A stretch of 64,000 bases of DNA from Exiguobacterium sp. KRL4 (GCF_001870785.1 NZ_MOLV01000005.1:124001-188000); one strand, 5' to 3'; numbered from the stretch's first letter, positions 27,401-35,548 are shown. The notes: generated by a model not told the origin, from the sequence alone. Program-made: numbers and translations.

Positions 27401-27612
27401 GTGAACTTTACCGCCATCATGAAGCGCGCGGAATCAAAGTTCATCTCTTTATCCGAAAAGCTGAAAAGGAACAAGGTCGCTCCCTGCCCTTTACGTATTT
27501 TGGTGAACTACTTCATAGGAGCAGCCACGGATCTAAACCGATTAATGTAGAGTGGACTTTAAAAGAGCCTTTAACTAGCGAAGAATTTATTTCGTGGAAA
27601 AAGCTTTCATAA
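24454..27612 (+). CDS. PLD-nuclease / DEAD-type helicase / DUF3427 fusion protein
   Basis: 1052 residues. Order: helical start; phospholipase-D-like nuclease half with HPKAYLF (about 193) and IIGSSNLSKSAL; superfamily-2 helicase with Walker A ATGTGKTYLA (about 324), DEFHH (about 415), GITATPERM and QQLGRGLRKH (about 622); C-terminal DUF3427 domain with FHWQSQS and FTYFGELLH (near 960-1010). The PLD half shows one HxK motif, so a dimer may form the site. Such proteins are suspected in DNA repair or anti-phage defense, which is inference. Base use is clearly more AT-rich than in neighbours, which suggests transfer. ATG follows GGAGG; its 3' end overlaps the convergent NUDIX gene by 26 bp. Confidence 0.85.
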   Translation: MSSFQEKLRSQNTESLSSRKSSPIQPADYTAELLTHLNELFYKSIVELQQNQLTGEMIETTNRWLSALDEPLLVAPLHRELTSSTTTPVQYEKSLRAWDLIAPGQENQEKLLHHLIDELATAQSADWMVSFTRHSGIQALIPSLQEAERINKPIRILTSFYMNITEAKALRTLMQFKNIEIKIYEPIKKNQAFHPKAYLFTRETDLHSAIIGSSNLSKSALTNGLEWNVRIPHSPLTSLVSQAQTLFNNLWNSEEAISCTSAILDQYEQHHLDSPKIKQFVVNDRVAEPSVEYEVIQPNEMQLPALEQLHRLRLKQQTKAMVIAATGTGKTYLAAFDVKQFDAKRVLFVAHRGKLLSQAEETFKKIFTGGDATFGRYQANQKDLDKQFIFATIQTFSKEIHLEQFDPNTFDYIIIDEFHHAASESYQKILNYFTPQFLLGITATPERMDGLNIFKLVEHNIAYEIRLYDALAQDLLTPFHYFGIQDDEAIDYEVIPQKNGLYIEKDLVEALERSSRTDYILEMMTKFGHSGTARVGLGFCVNIDHAEYMAAEFNKHQIESLAITSKQTEAEREHAIQRLEDDQDPLSFIFTVDLFNEGVDIPKINVMLFLRPTESPTIFIQQLGRGLRKHESKEYVTILDFIGNSQRAFVAPLVLSGQQSFHSIDRYHVANAVQNHFPILPEGSLAILDRVTETFIIEQMKKIEFSASKQLRESYQRLMTMIGDTPSLNDLVTHPDAPAIETIIQQWKSVLRLKQLEKVATDEEVALLLNPDTRRVLQHLESWFPIREPFSLLMVQLLFNQQTISADDVIQATATRFAVSQEDLTHRLSLIQHLFNRWSTSLKHDRIILLVESAAGEYTFSEEMNRILALSPELVDYLQELIQAGLHSFEQLSGGETWLTSTQSLISRMTYSRAVIQRLLQSPSQEGSWREGVAQAGNDYVLFVNLHKNESIEEQLNYQDYFIDKNYFHWQSQSITTANGKSGELYRHHEARGIKVHLFIRKAEKEQGRSLPFTYFGELLHRSSHGSKPINVEWTLKEPLTSEEFISWKKLS

Positions 27613-27994
27613 TTTTTTCAACAGCTGGCACATCAGCCGGCGCCCAGTTTAAAGAATCCAACTGTTTGACGGGTACCCATCGTAATTCGGCATGTTCCAG
27701 TGCTTCAGGTGCACCTGATACAATCGTTGATTGAAAAGTCGATAACTCGACAATCACTTTTTCGTATTCGTATCGTGTCGTTTCGATGTGCGCGTCCACT
27801 TGAATGGTACAATTTAATTCTTCCTGAATTTCGCGGAAAAGTGATTCTTCAGGACGTTCACCCGGTTCAATTTTTCCACCCGGAAACTCCCAAAGGTTCG
27901 GTAACGACATGACAGGGCTGCGAAGAGCACACAGGACTTCATCTTTTGAATTAATAACTACTGCACCTACAACAGAAATTGTTTTTTTGAACAT
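27587..27994 (-). CDS. MutT-like NUDIX (deoxy)nucleoside triphosphate pyrophosphohydrolase
   Basis: 135 residues. The Nudix box is complete: GGKIEPGERPEESLFREIQEEL. An early VGAVVINSKDEVLCALRS and LWEFPGGK are the MutT/CTP-type pattern, so it likely hydrolyses oxidised or other (d)NTPs to monophosphate. Start MFKK at 27994 follows AAAGGA at 8 bp; in-frame ATGs farther upstream are less well spaced. The gene is convergent with the PLD-helicase and overlaps its last 26 bp tail to tail. Antisense pairing of the two mRNA ends is possible. It may protect nucleotide pools alone or partner the helicase. Confidence 0.88.
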   Translation of the reverse strand: MFKKTISVVGAVVINSKDEVLCALRSPVMSLPNLWEFPGGKIEPGERPEESLFREIQEELNCTIQVDAHIETTRYEYEKVIVELSTFQSTIVSGAPEALEHAELRWVPVKQLDSLNWAPADVPAVEKIMKAFSTK

Positions 27995-28080
27995 TACGCT
28001 CATCCTTTCTTTGACGAATTTATTTTCATTATGCATCTGCTAAGCAAGTAACGTAAATCCAACAACGTTCTTATTCGTGA

Positions 28081-28236
28081 AAAAAACTCACTCATTTCAT
28101 GCGACTCCTACAGGAAAAAGCGCAGGGATCTGCGCTGTCAGAGACAAACAAGACCCGGCTCTCGATTCATTCGAATCGGGAGCTCTGGCTTGTGTCTCGC
28201 CTGAGGAAAGCGCATGAAGAAGAAGTGAGTTTTTTA
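28081..28236. repeat. palindromic intergenic repeat element, long form
   Basis: About 155 bp bounded by AAAAAACTCACT at the left and its complement at the right, with TTCATGCG/CGCATGAA next inside. A second hairpin forms from GAGACA..CAAG..GGCTC..CGATTC and its complement around 28141-28198, and GCGCAGGGATCTGCGC is a small hairpin. It contains GCGACTCCTACAGGAAAA (28101-28118), found inverted in the short element near 58.3 kb. It has no reading frame, so it resembles the structured intergenic repeats of Bacillales genomes. Confidence 0.75.
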
Positions 28237-28250
28237 TCTTTCTCTTAAAG

Positions 28251-28351
28251 TTATCCACAAAATATAAGATATTTTGCTTGATCTTCTTTTAATCCAAATT
28301 ATCCACATGTGGATAACTTCCCCTGTGGTATAATAACTGAACTTATCCACA
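28251..28351 (+). promoter_or_regulatory. cluster of four DnaA-box-like sites overlapping a promoter
   Basis: TTATCCACA at 28251-28259, 28299-28307 and 28343-28351, plus TGTGGATAA at 28308-28316. The middle two abut as the perfect 18-bp palindrome TTATCCACATGTGGATAA (28299-28316). A perfect -10 TATAAT lies at 28329-28334 with no good -35, the palindrome covering that place. The fourth box is in the leader of the methyltransferase gene. The 28052-28080 stretch left of the repeat holds nothing obvious. Confidence 0.6.
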
Positions 28352-28371
28352 ATACGAAATGAGGAACTTAT

Positions 28372-29559
28372 GTGCCACGTGAAATCTATCCGGTCGTCGT
28401 CAAAGCGACGGCCATCGAACAAATTAAAAATGGACAACCGCTTCTATATAAAGAGCTGTTCCAAAAGAGTAATCATTTAAAAGAAGCAGGCGCGTTGCTT
28501 CGATTGATTACAGAAGATAAAGAATACCTTGCGACCGGTTATTTTGGCAAGCAGGAAAAAGGACTCGGTTGGTTACTCTCCACTGATGAACTGCAAGACA
28601 TCGATGATCTTTTCTTCAAAGAAAAAATCGAGGTTGCCCTCGATCGTCGAAATGCTTTTTTTGAGAACGATTTAATCGATACATTCCGTGTCTTTAATGG
28701 CTCCGGTGATGGCATCGGTGGACTGACGATTGATTGTTTTGATCACCATTACTTGATTACATTCGAGAATGAAGGCATCTATTCGTTTAAGTCAGACATC
28801 GTCTCGGCGCTCGAGTCACTCATTCATTTTAAGAGCATTTACGAAAAACGAACGTTCCAGATCGATGGTCAACCCGTTAAAGGGGATGACTTCCTAGCCG
28901 GCGAACGCGGTGATTTCCCGGAAGTCCTGCAAGAAAACGGACTACCGTTGCTGTATCATCTAGATGCCGGTATGCGCACCGGACTCGATATCCAGCAACG
29001 CGAACTTCGTTCTATCGTTAAGGAACATGCCGCAGACCGACGTGTCTTGAATCTCTTTTCTGATACCGGTACGTTAACGGCAGCTGCATTAATTGGTGGT
29101 GCAGTTGAGACGACAAGCGTCGATTTCTCGACCCGGAGCCGCAATAAGACGATCGAACAACTGGAGCTGCATCAACTGGATTCGGCGACACAAACGATTC
29201 TTGTCCAAGATGCGTTTGATTACATTGATCAAGCGGACAAAAAAACACGGTTTGACTTTGTCATCGTTCATCCACCGGCGCTCGTCAAAACACAGGCACG
29301 TCATTTCCGGGCCGAAGTCGATTTGACGGCATTGATTCAACAGACGATTCATATGACCCATCGTGGCGGCTTGTTGCTCGTGACGACGGATTGTCCGCTA
29401 TTTGATCAAGTTCGGTTTATGAAGATGGTCGACCAAGCCTTCAAAAAGCTTCGCCAAACGTACGAAATCATTTGGGAAAGTACGTCGTTACCTGATTTTC
29501 CGGAACACCCTTCTTTAAAAGAAGTCGCGTTAAAATCGGTTTTAGTCCGCCGTAAATAA
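28372..29559 (+). CDS. class I SAM-dependent rRNA methyltransferase (RlmI/YwbD-like)
   Basis: 395 residues: N-terminal PUA-like RNA-binding part (1-75), a middle segment FNGSGDGIGGLTID, then the Rossmann methyltransferase domain. The family SAM motif, usually NLFSYTGGFS, is NLFSDTGTLT here, and the catalytic-site motif usually DPPxF is HPPALVK (about 302). These enzymes form 5-methylcytosine in 23S rRNA (RlmI in E. coli); both changes may affect chemistry. The start is GTG at 28372, 7 bp from GAGG. It has its own promoter within the DnaA-box cluster and a strong terminator after it. Confidence 0.82.
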   Translation: MPREIYPVVVKATAIEQIKNGQPLLYKELFQKSNHLKEAGALLRLITEDKEYLATGYFGKQEKGLGWLLSTDELQDIDDLFFKEKIEVALDRRNAFFENDLIDTFRVFNGSGDGIGGLTIDCFDHHYLITFENEGIYSFKSDIVSALESLIHFKSIYEKRTFQIDGQPVKGDDFLAGERGDFPEVLQENGLPLLYHLDAGMRTGLDIQQRELRSIVKEHAADRRVLNLFSDTGTLTAAALIGGAVETTSVDFSTRSRNKTIEQLELHQLDSATQTILVQDAFDYIDQADKKTRFDFVIVHPPALVKTQARHFRAEVDLTALIQQTIHMTHRGGLLLVTTDCPLFDQVRFMKMVDQAFKKLRQTYEIIWESTSLPDFPEHPSLKEVALKSVLVRRK

Positions 29560-29573
29560 TCAATAATCCAACG

Positions 29574-29610
29574 ATTCTGCTGATGAAAAAACCATCAGCA
29601 GATTTTTTTT
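29574..29610 (+). terminator. terminator of the methyltransferase gene
   Basis: ATCTGCTGATGG-type stem (CTGCTGATG / CATCAGCAG) with loop AAAAAAC and eight T. Confidence 0.85.
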
Positions 29611-29670
29611 TGGGATTAAAAGGAAAAGTATACTGAATAGCGAATCATTACTCTTAGGAAAAATAACTAC

Positions 29671-30657
29671 TCACGTAGTGATACTTACTTTTCCAAAATG
29701 CGACTGTCGATCAAAAGCTTGATAGGCAGCATTTAATGCATCGACCTGACGAGGCACGTGCTCTTCGATCACGAGTTCGATGACTCCGTCTGCTACGAGT
29801 TGCGCGACTTCTGCCAAATGCTTTTTTTGACGTAACATCTCTTCCTCTTTCCCTTTCAGTAATGGAAGAGCAACAAACACGGCTTCGAGCGTTAGTGCCT
29901 TGCTGTGCATCGGCGTCAAATCTTGTGTCGTCCGGGTTGCGATAGAGATGATTTTTCCGCGTTCTTTTGCGAGGATGAAGGACTCTTGCAAATGATCTCC
30001 TCCGACCGTATCGATGATGACATCAAATCCGTCATGACCAAGACGTTTTAAAAGTTGTTCGGCTGATTCGTCCCGGTAACGGTGTGGACGAATGCCATGT
30101 TCGTCCAGCCACGTTGCTTTTTCATCATTTGCCGCACTTGCCGTCACGTCACACCCATAGTGTTTGGCGAGTTGTCCGACAAGATGTCCGACACCACCTG
30201 TTCCACCAGCTACATACAATCGCATGGCCGGCTGAACGTTTGCCCGTTCCTTCAGTGCTTCCATCGCCGTCAGACTGATGACCGGCAGACACCCTGCCGT
30301 CGCAATATCAAGATTTTCTGGTCTGTGTACCGCCATCTGTTCCGGAACTAACATCTCATCTGCCAGTGCACCGGACCGGTTTCCGAGTCCACCACCAAAC
30401 GCGATGACGTGATCGCCGACGGAAAAAGACGTCACACTCTCTCCGATTTCAATGATTGTCCCCGTAACATCTCCCTGGAGAATTCCAGTTGACGGAGCTG
30501 CCGCCACATGACCAAAAAACATTTTTGTGTCCAGTGGATTCAAGCTCGTGCCCTTCACTTTAATCTTCAAATCATAGTTCCCCGTTTGATCGAGTGTGAC
30601 GTCTTTTTCTGTTAGTGTAGCGTCTTTTCCATACTGTTCCACGACAAATGCTTTCAT
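29671..30657 (-). CDS. medium-chain NADPH:quinone-type oxidoreductase
   Basis: 328 residues, zinc-free MDR protein. GroES-like half with KGTSLNPLDTKMFFG and GDVTGTIIEIGESV; nucleotide-binding half with YVAGGTGGVGHLVGQLAKH; end HFGKVSI. Probably reduces quinones, enones or aldehydes with NADPH. ATG follows AAAGGGGGAGC. Convergent downstream with the methyltransferase gene and divergent from pepT. A stand-alone gene; no regulator adjacent. Confidence 0.85.
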   Translation of the reverse strand: MKAFVVEQYGKDATLTEKDVTLDQTGNYDLKIKVKGTSLNPLDTKMFFGHVAAAPSTGILQGDVTGTIIEIGESVTSFSVGDHVIAFGGGLGNRSGALADEMLVPEQMAVHRPENLDIATAGCLPVISLTAMEALKERANVQPAMRLYVAGGTGGVGHLVGQLAKHYGCDVTASAANDEKATWLDEHGIRPHRYRDESAEQLLKRLGHDGFDVIIDTVGGDHLQESFILAKERGKIISIATRTTQDLTPMHSKALTLEAVFVALPLLKGKEEEMLRQKKHLAEVAQLVADGVIELVIEEHVPRQVDALNAAYQAFDRQSHFGKVSITT

Positions 30658-30766
30658 GCAAAGCTCCCCCTTTTTGAACCCTTAGTTTACCACGGCTCAG
30701 AATACTCTAACCTTCCTGCTTCATGATATGATGAAACTACCTTAACTCAGAAAGGACGTTTTTTCT

Positions 30767-32002
30767 TTGAAACATGATTTGATTCGTCGTTTGACTACAT
30801 ATGCGAAAATCGATACACAGTCTGACTACGCAAGTACGACCGTTCCGACAACAGACGGGCAATGGACACTCGCACGACTACTGGTTGATGAACTGAACGA
30901 TATTGGCATGAGTGATGTGACCGTCGATGCCAATGGATATGTCATGGCGACCCTTCCTGCAAATACCGATGCGGACATTCCGACAATCGGATTTTTAGCC
31001 CACCTGGATACGGCGACTGATTTCACGGGAACAAACGTCAATCCGCAAATCGTCGAAGGATATGATGGAGAAGACCTTGTACTCAACGCAACGCTTCCTG
31101 TCATCCTGTCACCAAAGGATTTCCCAGCACTTAAAAACTATGTCGGACATACACTGATGACGACAGACGGGACAACTTTGCTTGGTGCAGATAATAAAGC
31201 CGGCATCGCCGAAATCATGACAGCGATGCATCACCTTATCACCCATCCGGAAATCGAACACGGTCGGATTCGTGTCGCTTTTACACCGGATGAAGAAATC
31301 GGTCGTGGTCCCCACCATTTTGATGTCGCGGCCTTTGATGCGAAGTTTGCGTATACAGTCGACGGTGGTCCACTCGGCGAACTCGAATATGAAAGCTTTA
31401 ACGCCGCTGCGGCAGAAATCGTTTTCCATGGCACGAACGTCCACCCAGGGACGGCGAAAGACAAGATGGTCAATTCGCAAAAACACGCGATGGCTTTCCA
31501 AAACCGGTTACCGGGTGACGAAGCTCCTGAATTTACGGATGGTTTCGAAGGATTCTACCATTTGATTTCGTTTGAAGGATCGGTCGAAAAAACGACGGTC
31601 CAGTACATCATCCGTGATTTTGACCGGACGAAGTTCGAAGCCCGGAAACACTTCCTGACGGCTTTAGTCGAAGAATGGAACAAGAAATATGGAGCGGGAA
31701 GCGTTGAACTGGAGCTAAACGACCAATACTACAACATGCGTGAAAAAATCGAGCCGCACATGGAAATCGTTGATATCGCACATGCGGCGATGGAGTCACG
31801 TGGTATCACACCTATTATCAAACCAATCCGTGGCGGGACGGACGGTTCGCAACTGTCGTACATGGGACTTCCGACACCAAACATCTTCACGGGTGGCGAA
31901 AACTACCACGGAAAGTTTGAATTCATTTCCGTCGACAATATGGTGAAAGCAACGGAAGTCGTTGTGGCAATTGCTGAACGATTCGCCCAGTCAAGTAAAT
32001 AA
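30767..32002 (+). CDS. pepT: peptidase T, zinc tripeptide aminopeptidase
   Basis: 411 residues, M20B family; cytoplasmic aminopeptidase that removes N-terminal residues from tripeptides. Dinuclear-zinc ligands are visible: [10 protein letters not shown] (His), LLGADNKAG (Asp), TPDEEIGRG (Glu pair), [13 protein letters not shown] (Asp) and [12 protein letters not shown] (His near the end). The lid-domain [12 protein letters not shown] is typical of PepT. The start is TTG at 30767, 9-10 bp from AAAGGACG; the next Met is absent near it. Single gene with a terminator that overlaps the end of the WxL locus. Confidence 0.95.
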   Translation: MKHDLIRRLTTYAKIDTQSDYASTTVPTTDGQWTLARLLVDELNDIGMSDVTVDANGYVMATLPANTDADIPTIGFLAHLDTATDFTGTNVNPQIVEGYDGEDLVLNATLPVILSPKDFPALKNYVGHTLMTTDGTTLLGADNKAGIAEIMTAMHHLITHPEIEHGRIRVAFTPDEEIGRGPHHFDVAAFDAKFAYTVDGGPLGELEYESFNAAAAEIVFHGTNVHPGTAKDKMVNSQKHAMAFQNRLPGDEAPEFTDGFEGFYHLISFEGSVEKTTVQYIIRDFDRTKFEARKHFLTALVEEWNKKYGAGSVELELNDQYYNMREKIEPHMEIVDIAHAAMESRGITPIIKPIRGGTDGSQLSYMGLPTPNIFTGGENYHGKFEFISVDNMVKATEVVVAIAERFAQSSK

Positions 32003-32014
32003 GACGGTATAACG

Positions 32015-32048
32015 AAAGCAGATTCTCGCTATGAGAACCTGCTTTTTT
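32015..32048. terminator. bidirectional terminator between pepT and the WxL locus
   Basis: AAAGCAG-A-TTCTC / GAGAA-C-CTGCTTT stem, loop GCTAT, six T. The stop of the DUF916/DUF3324 gene lies directly on its edge. Confidence 0.82.
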
Positions 32049-33061
32049 CATGACGTATGCTGTTGTTTCTTCAATCGATAGATATATCCGAGTAAGAGAA
32101 AAATGATCAACGTTGAGGCAACCATTAATTCCTTGGACCATTCTCCAATGAAAGAATTCGGATTTTTTTCGATTTTCGGAATCTTCTCTTCCATTTGTTT
32201 GACTTGTTTTTTCGTCACTTTAAATTCATCATTCCATTTCCACGTCCGTTCCTTCCCTTCGACAAGAACAGCCATTTGATACGTACCTGCTTGTAAAATA
32301 CCCATTGTTTCAATGGGTACCGTCATATAGGTCGATGGTGCAAATCGTACCTCCATTGTTTTACGGACGACGACCTTTTTATTTTTCGTCACCACCGCTT
32401 CAAACTTCATCGGCTGCGTAATAGTAGGTGTTTGGTTTGCAAGCTTCACCAAAACATTCGGACGCGTCAGATACGATTTGGTTTGTACTCCTTCATAGGT
32501 TAATTCGGGAGAAAGATCTTTAATTTCAGAACGCACTTTCAATCCGATAATATAGGCGTGCCGGTTTTGAATTCCAATCGTATCTTTTTTTGTATCCCCT
32601 TCACTAAATTTTTTCTCGACCCGAATTCCTGCAAGAACCGTTCCGGTCAATTTATTTGGAATTCGCAACGGAAGCGATACTACTTTGGATTCCCCACCCT
32701 TGATGAAGGTCGATTGTGTAGCCGGTCGAATCATCTCTGTTAAAGATATGGGAGCCAATGCGAGCTGTTTTTTCTGCTCGTAAACAATCAATCCGTTTCC
32801 ATTTGTCGTTGCATTCCGGACAGATGTTAAAAACGTTTGATCATATGAACTATGGTTATAGATCCGAATTCGAACATCCGTTTTTTGATTGGCTGCCATT
32901 CGTAAATCAAAGTACGTGACACCCGAGTCGACTTGAAATTTGTTTGGTATCGCTTCAATTGAAAAATTGATATGTTCATCTGCTTTGGCAAAAGATGGAT
33001 TCCCTGCATTGATGAACAGATACAATATAGCAGCAAGACTAGTGATGCCCCATTTTTTCAT
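32048..33061 (-). CDS. WxL-protein-binding DUF916/DUF3324 surface protein
   Basis: 337 residues. Signal peptide (1-26), then the DUF916 and DUF3324 Ig-like pair, with characteristic INFSIEAIPNKFQ, VTYFDLRMAANQK and KVRSEIKDLSPEL, and a C-terminal membrane segment (about 310-328) plus a short basic tail. In WxL systems of lactobacilli, enterococci and Listeria this protein holds WxL proteins and binds peptidoglycan. Start MKKWGI at 33061 follows GGGGGAG; longer starts are not supported. It is the last gene of a three-gene operon behind two WxL proteins. Confidence 0.85.
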   Translation of the reverse strand: MKKWGITSLAAILYLFINAGNPSFAKADEHINFSIEAIPNKFQVDSGVTYFDLRMAANQKTDVRIRIYNHSSYDQTFLTSVRNATTNGNGLIVYEQKKQLALAPISLTEMIRPATQSTFIKGGESKVVSLPLRIPNKLTGTVLAGIRVEKKFSEGDTKKDTIGIQNRHAYIIGLKVRSEIKDLSPELTYEGVQTKSYLTRPNVLVKLANQTPTITQPMKFEAVVTKNKKVVVRKTMEVRFAPSTYMTVPIETMGILQAGTYQMAVLVEGKERTWKWNDEFKVTKKQVKQMEEKIPKIEKNPNSFIGEWSKELMVASTLIIFLLLGYIYRLKKQQHTS

Positions 33062-33084
33062 CTCTACTCCCCCTTGATTCCGAA

Positions 33085-33792
33085 TCAATTCACGACGTCA
33101 GAGAGAACCCATTCAAGAGTAGCCGTGTGTGTTCCTTCAACTTGTGTATTGATTGGAACATCTAGCGAGATACGGGTATTAGGAGCTTGTCCTACCAAGT
33201 CTCCTGGCCAGTAAACGAGCCATGTCGAGAACGTACCGGCAGCTGAAGATAAAATCGATGTACCGTCTGTTGCGCCTGCTTCTAATACAACATCTTGAGT
33301 AGTCGGTGCCTGAATGTCAGTTAATACAATCGCTGATTTAACAATCCCGTTTTTGATGGATAGTTTCGCTCCTGCTAAAGAATCATCTGATGTTTGTGAG
33401 TTTGTAAATTTGCCCAGCTTCACTTTCACGTCCCACTTGGAACGAATTGCGCGTCGATCGGTTACTTGCAGGAACGGTTTTTTATCCAGCGCTTGATAGA
33501 CGGCTGAATTGGTCGCACGTGATTCGTGCGAACCGAAATTAAAATTTGGTGCATAGTCAAGAGTAAGGGGACCCGTATTTCCTGTCGGATTGTTTCCTCC
33601 ATCGCCGGCAGGATCATAAGGTTTTGTTGGATCTGGAGTTTCAGGATCGACGATAACGGGTGCTGTATTTGTCGTAAAAGTAATGGTCGCCTTCGAGTTT
33701 CCTGTCGACGTCGTAGCAGCGAATGCAGAAGTCGTTCCAAGCAATAAAACTGTACTCATCAATACCGAGGTTGCAACAAACCGTTTTTTCAT
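33085..33792 (-). CDS. WxL-domain secreted surface protein (small)
   Basis: 235 residues with a signal peptide cut after AFA (about residue 25). A Pro/Asp/Gly-rich linker leads to the WxL domain: LDYAPNFNFGSHES, KWDVKVKLGKF as a degenerate first Trp motif, and a C-terminal ATLEWVLSDVV as second. WxL domains bind peptidoglycan noncovalently, with no sortase motif or anchor. ATG follows AAGGAGGAGG. 23 bp before the DUF916 gene. Confidence 0.85.
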   Translation of the reverse strand: MKKRFVATSVLMSTVLLLGTTSAFAATTSTGNSKATITFTTNTAPVIVDPETPDPTKPYDPAGDGGNNPTGNTGPLTLDYAPNFNFGSHESRATNSAVYQALDKKPFLQVTDRRAIRSKWDVKVKLGKFTNSQTSDDSLAGAKLSIKNGIVKSAIVLTDIQAPTTQDVVLEAGATDGTSILSSAAGTFSTWLVYWPGDLVGQAPNTRISLDVPINTQVEGTHTATLEWVLSDVVN

Positions 33793-33811
33793 CTAAATTT
33801 CCTCCTCCTTG

Positions 33812-35338
33812 TTAAGGCGCATTGACTAAACTCCATTGAATATCTGTACTATATGTTGAAGGTGTAGCGTATTTTCCAGTCAAATCTAAAATAATTCCTT
33901 CTTCTTTGGCATAGGTGAGAGGCGATTGATTCTGGTTTGTCGTCATTTGTCCGGCTGCGATTTCAATCTCTGCCGCTTGAAGCAGCTGCTTTTTCGTCGC
34001 CGTCTTGAAATATAAGACATCTTTAAGGACATCCCCTTCCGTGCTGGTCAATGGACGGGTCAGACTGGCTTGTAACCGCCAGTTATATCCTGCTGCATTT
34101 TCATGCGCGATTAAAATCGTCATTGCTTCAAGTCGCGAAATGACAGTTTCCCGTCCCGTTAACTCGTGACTTCCAAAATCGAGCGTCGATGGAACAGTCA
34201 GACTGAACGTCGGACCGATTCCGAGTGTCGCCGTTGCGGTATTGCCACTTAATACATTTAAATCAATCAAACCGTCGACTAAAGCACTTTTGAAGGTATA
34301 GGTTTTATCTAGACCAACCGGTAATTGCCCGACTTTAAACGATAATATGAAACGATCATTACTTAGTAAAGATAGTTTTAGTAAGGAACTGACATCGGCG
34401 TAAATTTGATTAGTGGTTCGATCAATTACCGGTACCACATCGACCGTTCGTGTTCCGATTCCTAACAATCCGCTATATCGATACTGGAGTTGAACTGAAT
34501 TCGCTTCAATGCTCTGCATCACCTCGGGTGGCAACCGAAAGGTGATATAGCCACTCGATAAGTTAGCGTTCAGTAAGCTCGAAACATCATTGACGAGTTG
34601 AATCGTTTTCGTAGTGGCATTATACGTAACACTCAAGCTGGAATTTCCGAGCACAGCGATACCGGCAAGACGAGGGGTTACCGCTTGTCGCTTTGCTACT
34701 GGCTCTTTTTTTGTTGCTTTAGGTACCGGCAGTTCTTCCGGCGAGGTTTCCTTTTTTTCTACAGGAGAATCCTTCTGTTGTTCATTCGATTTTTCTTCTG
34801 TTGATGAAGGTGGAGCGATTGGAGATTCTTCCTCTTCAGAAAGAGGGGAATCAGAATTTTCGGAATCAGAGTTTGCTGGAGTATCGTCCTCGGATGCTGG
34901 TATATCTGGAGGCATCGGGTTTTCAGTCCCGGATGTGGATGGTTCTGGGGTCGTCGGGGTGTCGCTCTCAGGTGTGGGTGAAGTCACGGACTCGTCCTTC
35001 TCTGGATCTGCTGGTGAGATTACTTCTTCATTTGGTTCCTCTTGTTCTTCCGGAGATGTCTTGTCCGGAACGGCTGTTTCATCTTCTTGATCCGCCTCTT
35101 TTAATTCTGCTTCTTCCAGTACTACTTCGCATGCTTTCAGTTTTTCTAAAAGAAGAGGATTATCAGACGCGTCCGTCTCCTTTTCCATTTCTTCTAAGAA
35201 ATTTTTGCACAGTTCAACCGTTAATGGTTCTTCTGACTCAGTCTGATTCGTGACAGCTCGGCTCGAATTCACAGGTAAAAGTAATGAACAGAGAAAAATC
35301 ATGAGGATGATGAGATTCGGGGAACGATTTCTATACAT
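33812..35338 (-). CDS. large WxL-domain secreted surface protein with acidic repeat-rich region
   Basis: 508 residues. Signal segment (about 9-29, ending SSRA), an acidic coil (30-90), then about 130 residues dominated by Pro, Glu, Ser and Thr (a stalk-like region), then a beta-rich part (about 215-360) and a C-terminal WxL domain with STLDFGSHELTG, AGYNWRLQASL and DIQWSLVNAP. Likely extends from the wall and presents an adhesive or enzyme-binding head; function unshown. First gene of the locus, ATG after GGGAGGG. No LPXTG motif. The stalk uses codons much like the neighbours. Confidence 0.85.
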   Translation of the reverse strand: MYRNRSPNLIILMIFLCSLLLPVNSSRAVTNQTESEEPLTVELCKNFLEEMEKETDASDNPLLLEKLKACEVVLEEAELKEADQEDETAVPDKTSPEEQEEPNEEVISPADPEKDESVTSPTPESDTPTTPEPSTSGTENPMPPDIPASEDDTPANSDSENSDSPLSEEEESPIAPPSSTEEKSNEQQKDSPVEKKETSPEELPVPKATKKEPVAKRQAVTPRLAGIAVLGNSSLSVTYNATTKTIQLVNDVSSLLNANLSSGYITFRLPPEVMQSIEANSVQLQYRYSGLLGIGTRTVDVVPVIDRTTNQIYADVSSLLKLSLLSNDRFILSFKVGQLPVGLDKTYTFKSALVDGLIDLNVLSGNTATATLGIGPTFSLTVPSTLDFGSHELTGRETVISRLEAMTILIAHENAAGYNWRLQASLTRPLTSTEGDVLKDVLYFKTATKKQLLQAAEIEIAAGQMTTNQNQSPLTYAKEEGIILDLTGKYATPSTYSTDIQWSLVNAP

Positions 35339-35548
35339 ATATCTTTTTCCCTCCCATTGACCTATTTCAATAGACCTAGTACATAGTAACGTTTATTTCC
35401 TTCAAAACAGGTAAATAAACTAATTAATGGGTATTTTAAAAAGGTACTTTACAGATTTTTTTCTTGAAATATGATTTTAAGCGTCTTCCACTTAACTTTT
35501 TACTTTATTTTACTTTTTCAGAATTACAGTTTCCTTTTAAATTTTCAG

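Noticed and set aside
24454-27612. Type I restriction subunit or DISARM/BREX component
   Set aside because: No methyltransferase, specificity subunit, DUF1998 or SNF2 partner is adjacent; domain order fits the PLD-helicase-DUF3427 family instead.
28081-28236. Insertion sequence or MITE with transposase
   Set aside because: No reading frame, no target-site duplication seen by eye; kept as a structured repeat.
34614-35253. Plus-strand frames opposite the stalk of the large WxL protein
   Set aside because: Result from the repetitive Glu/Pro/Ser codons read backwards; no ribosome site.
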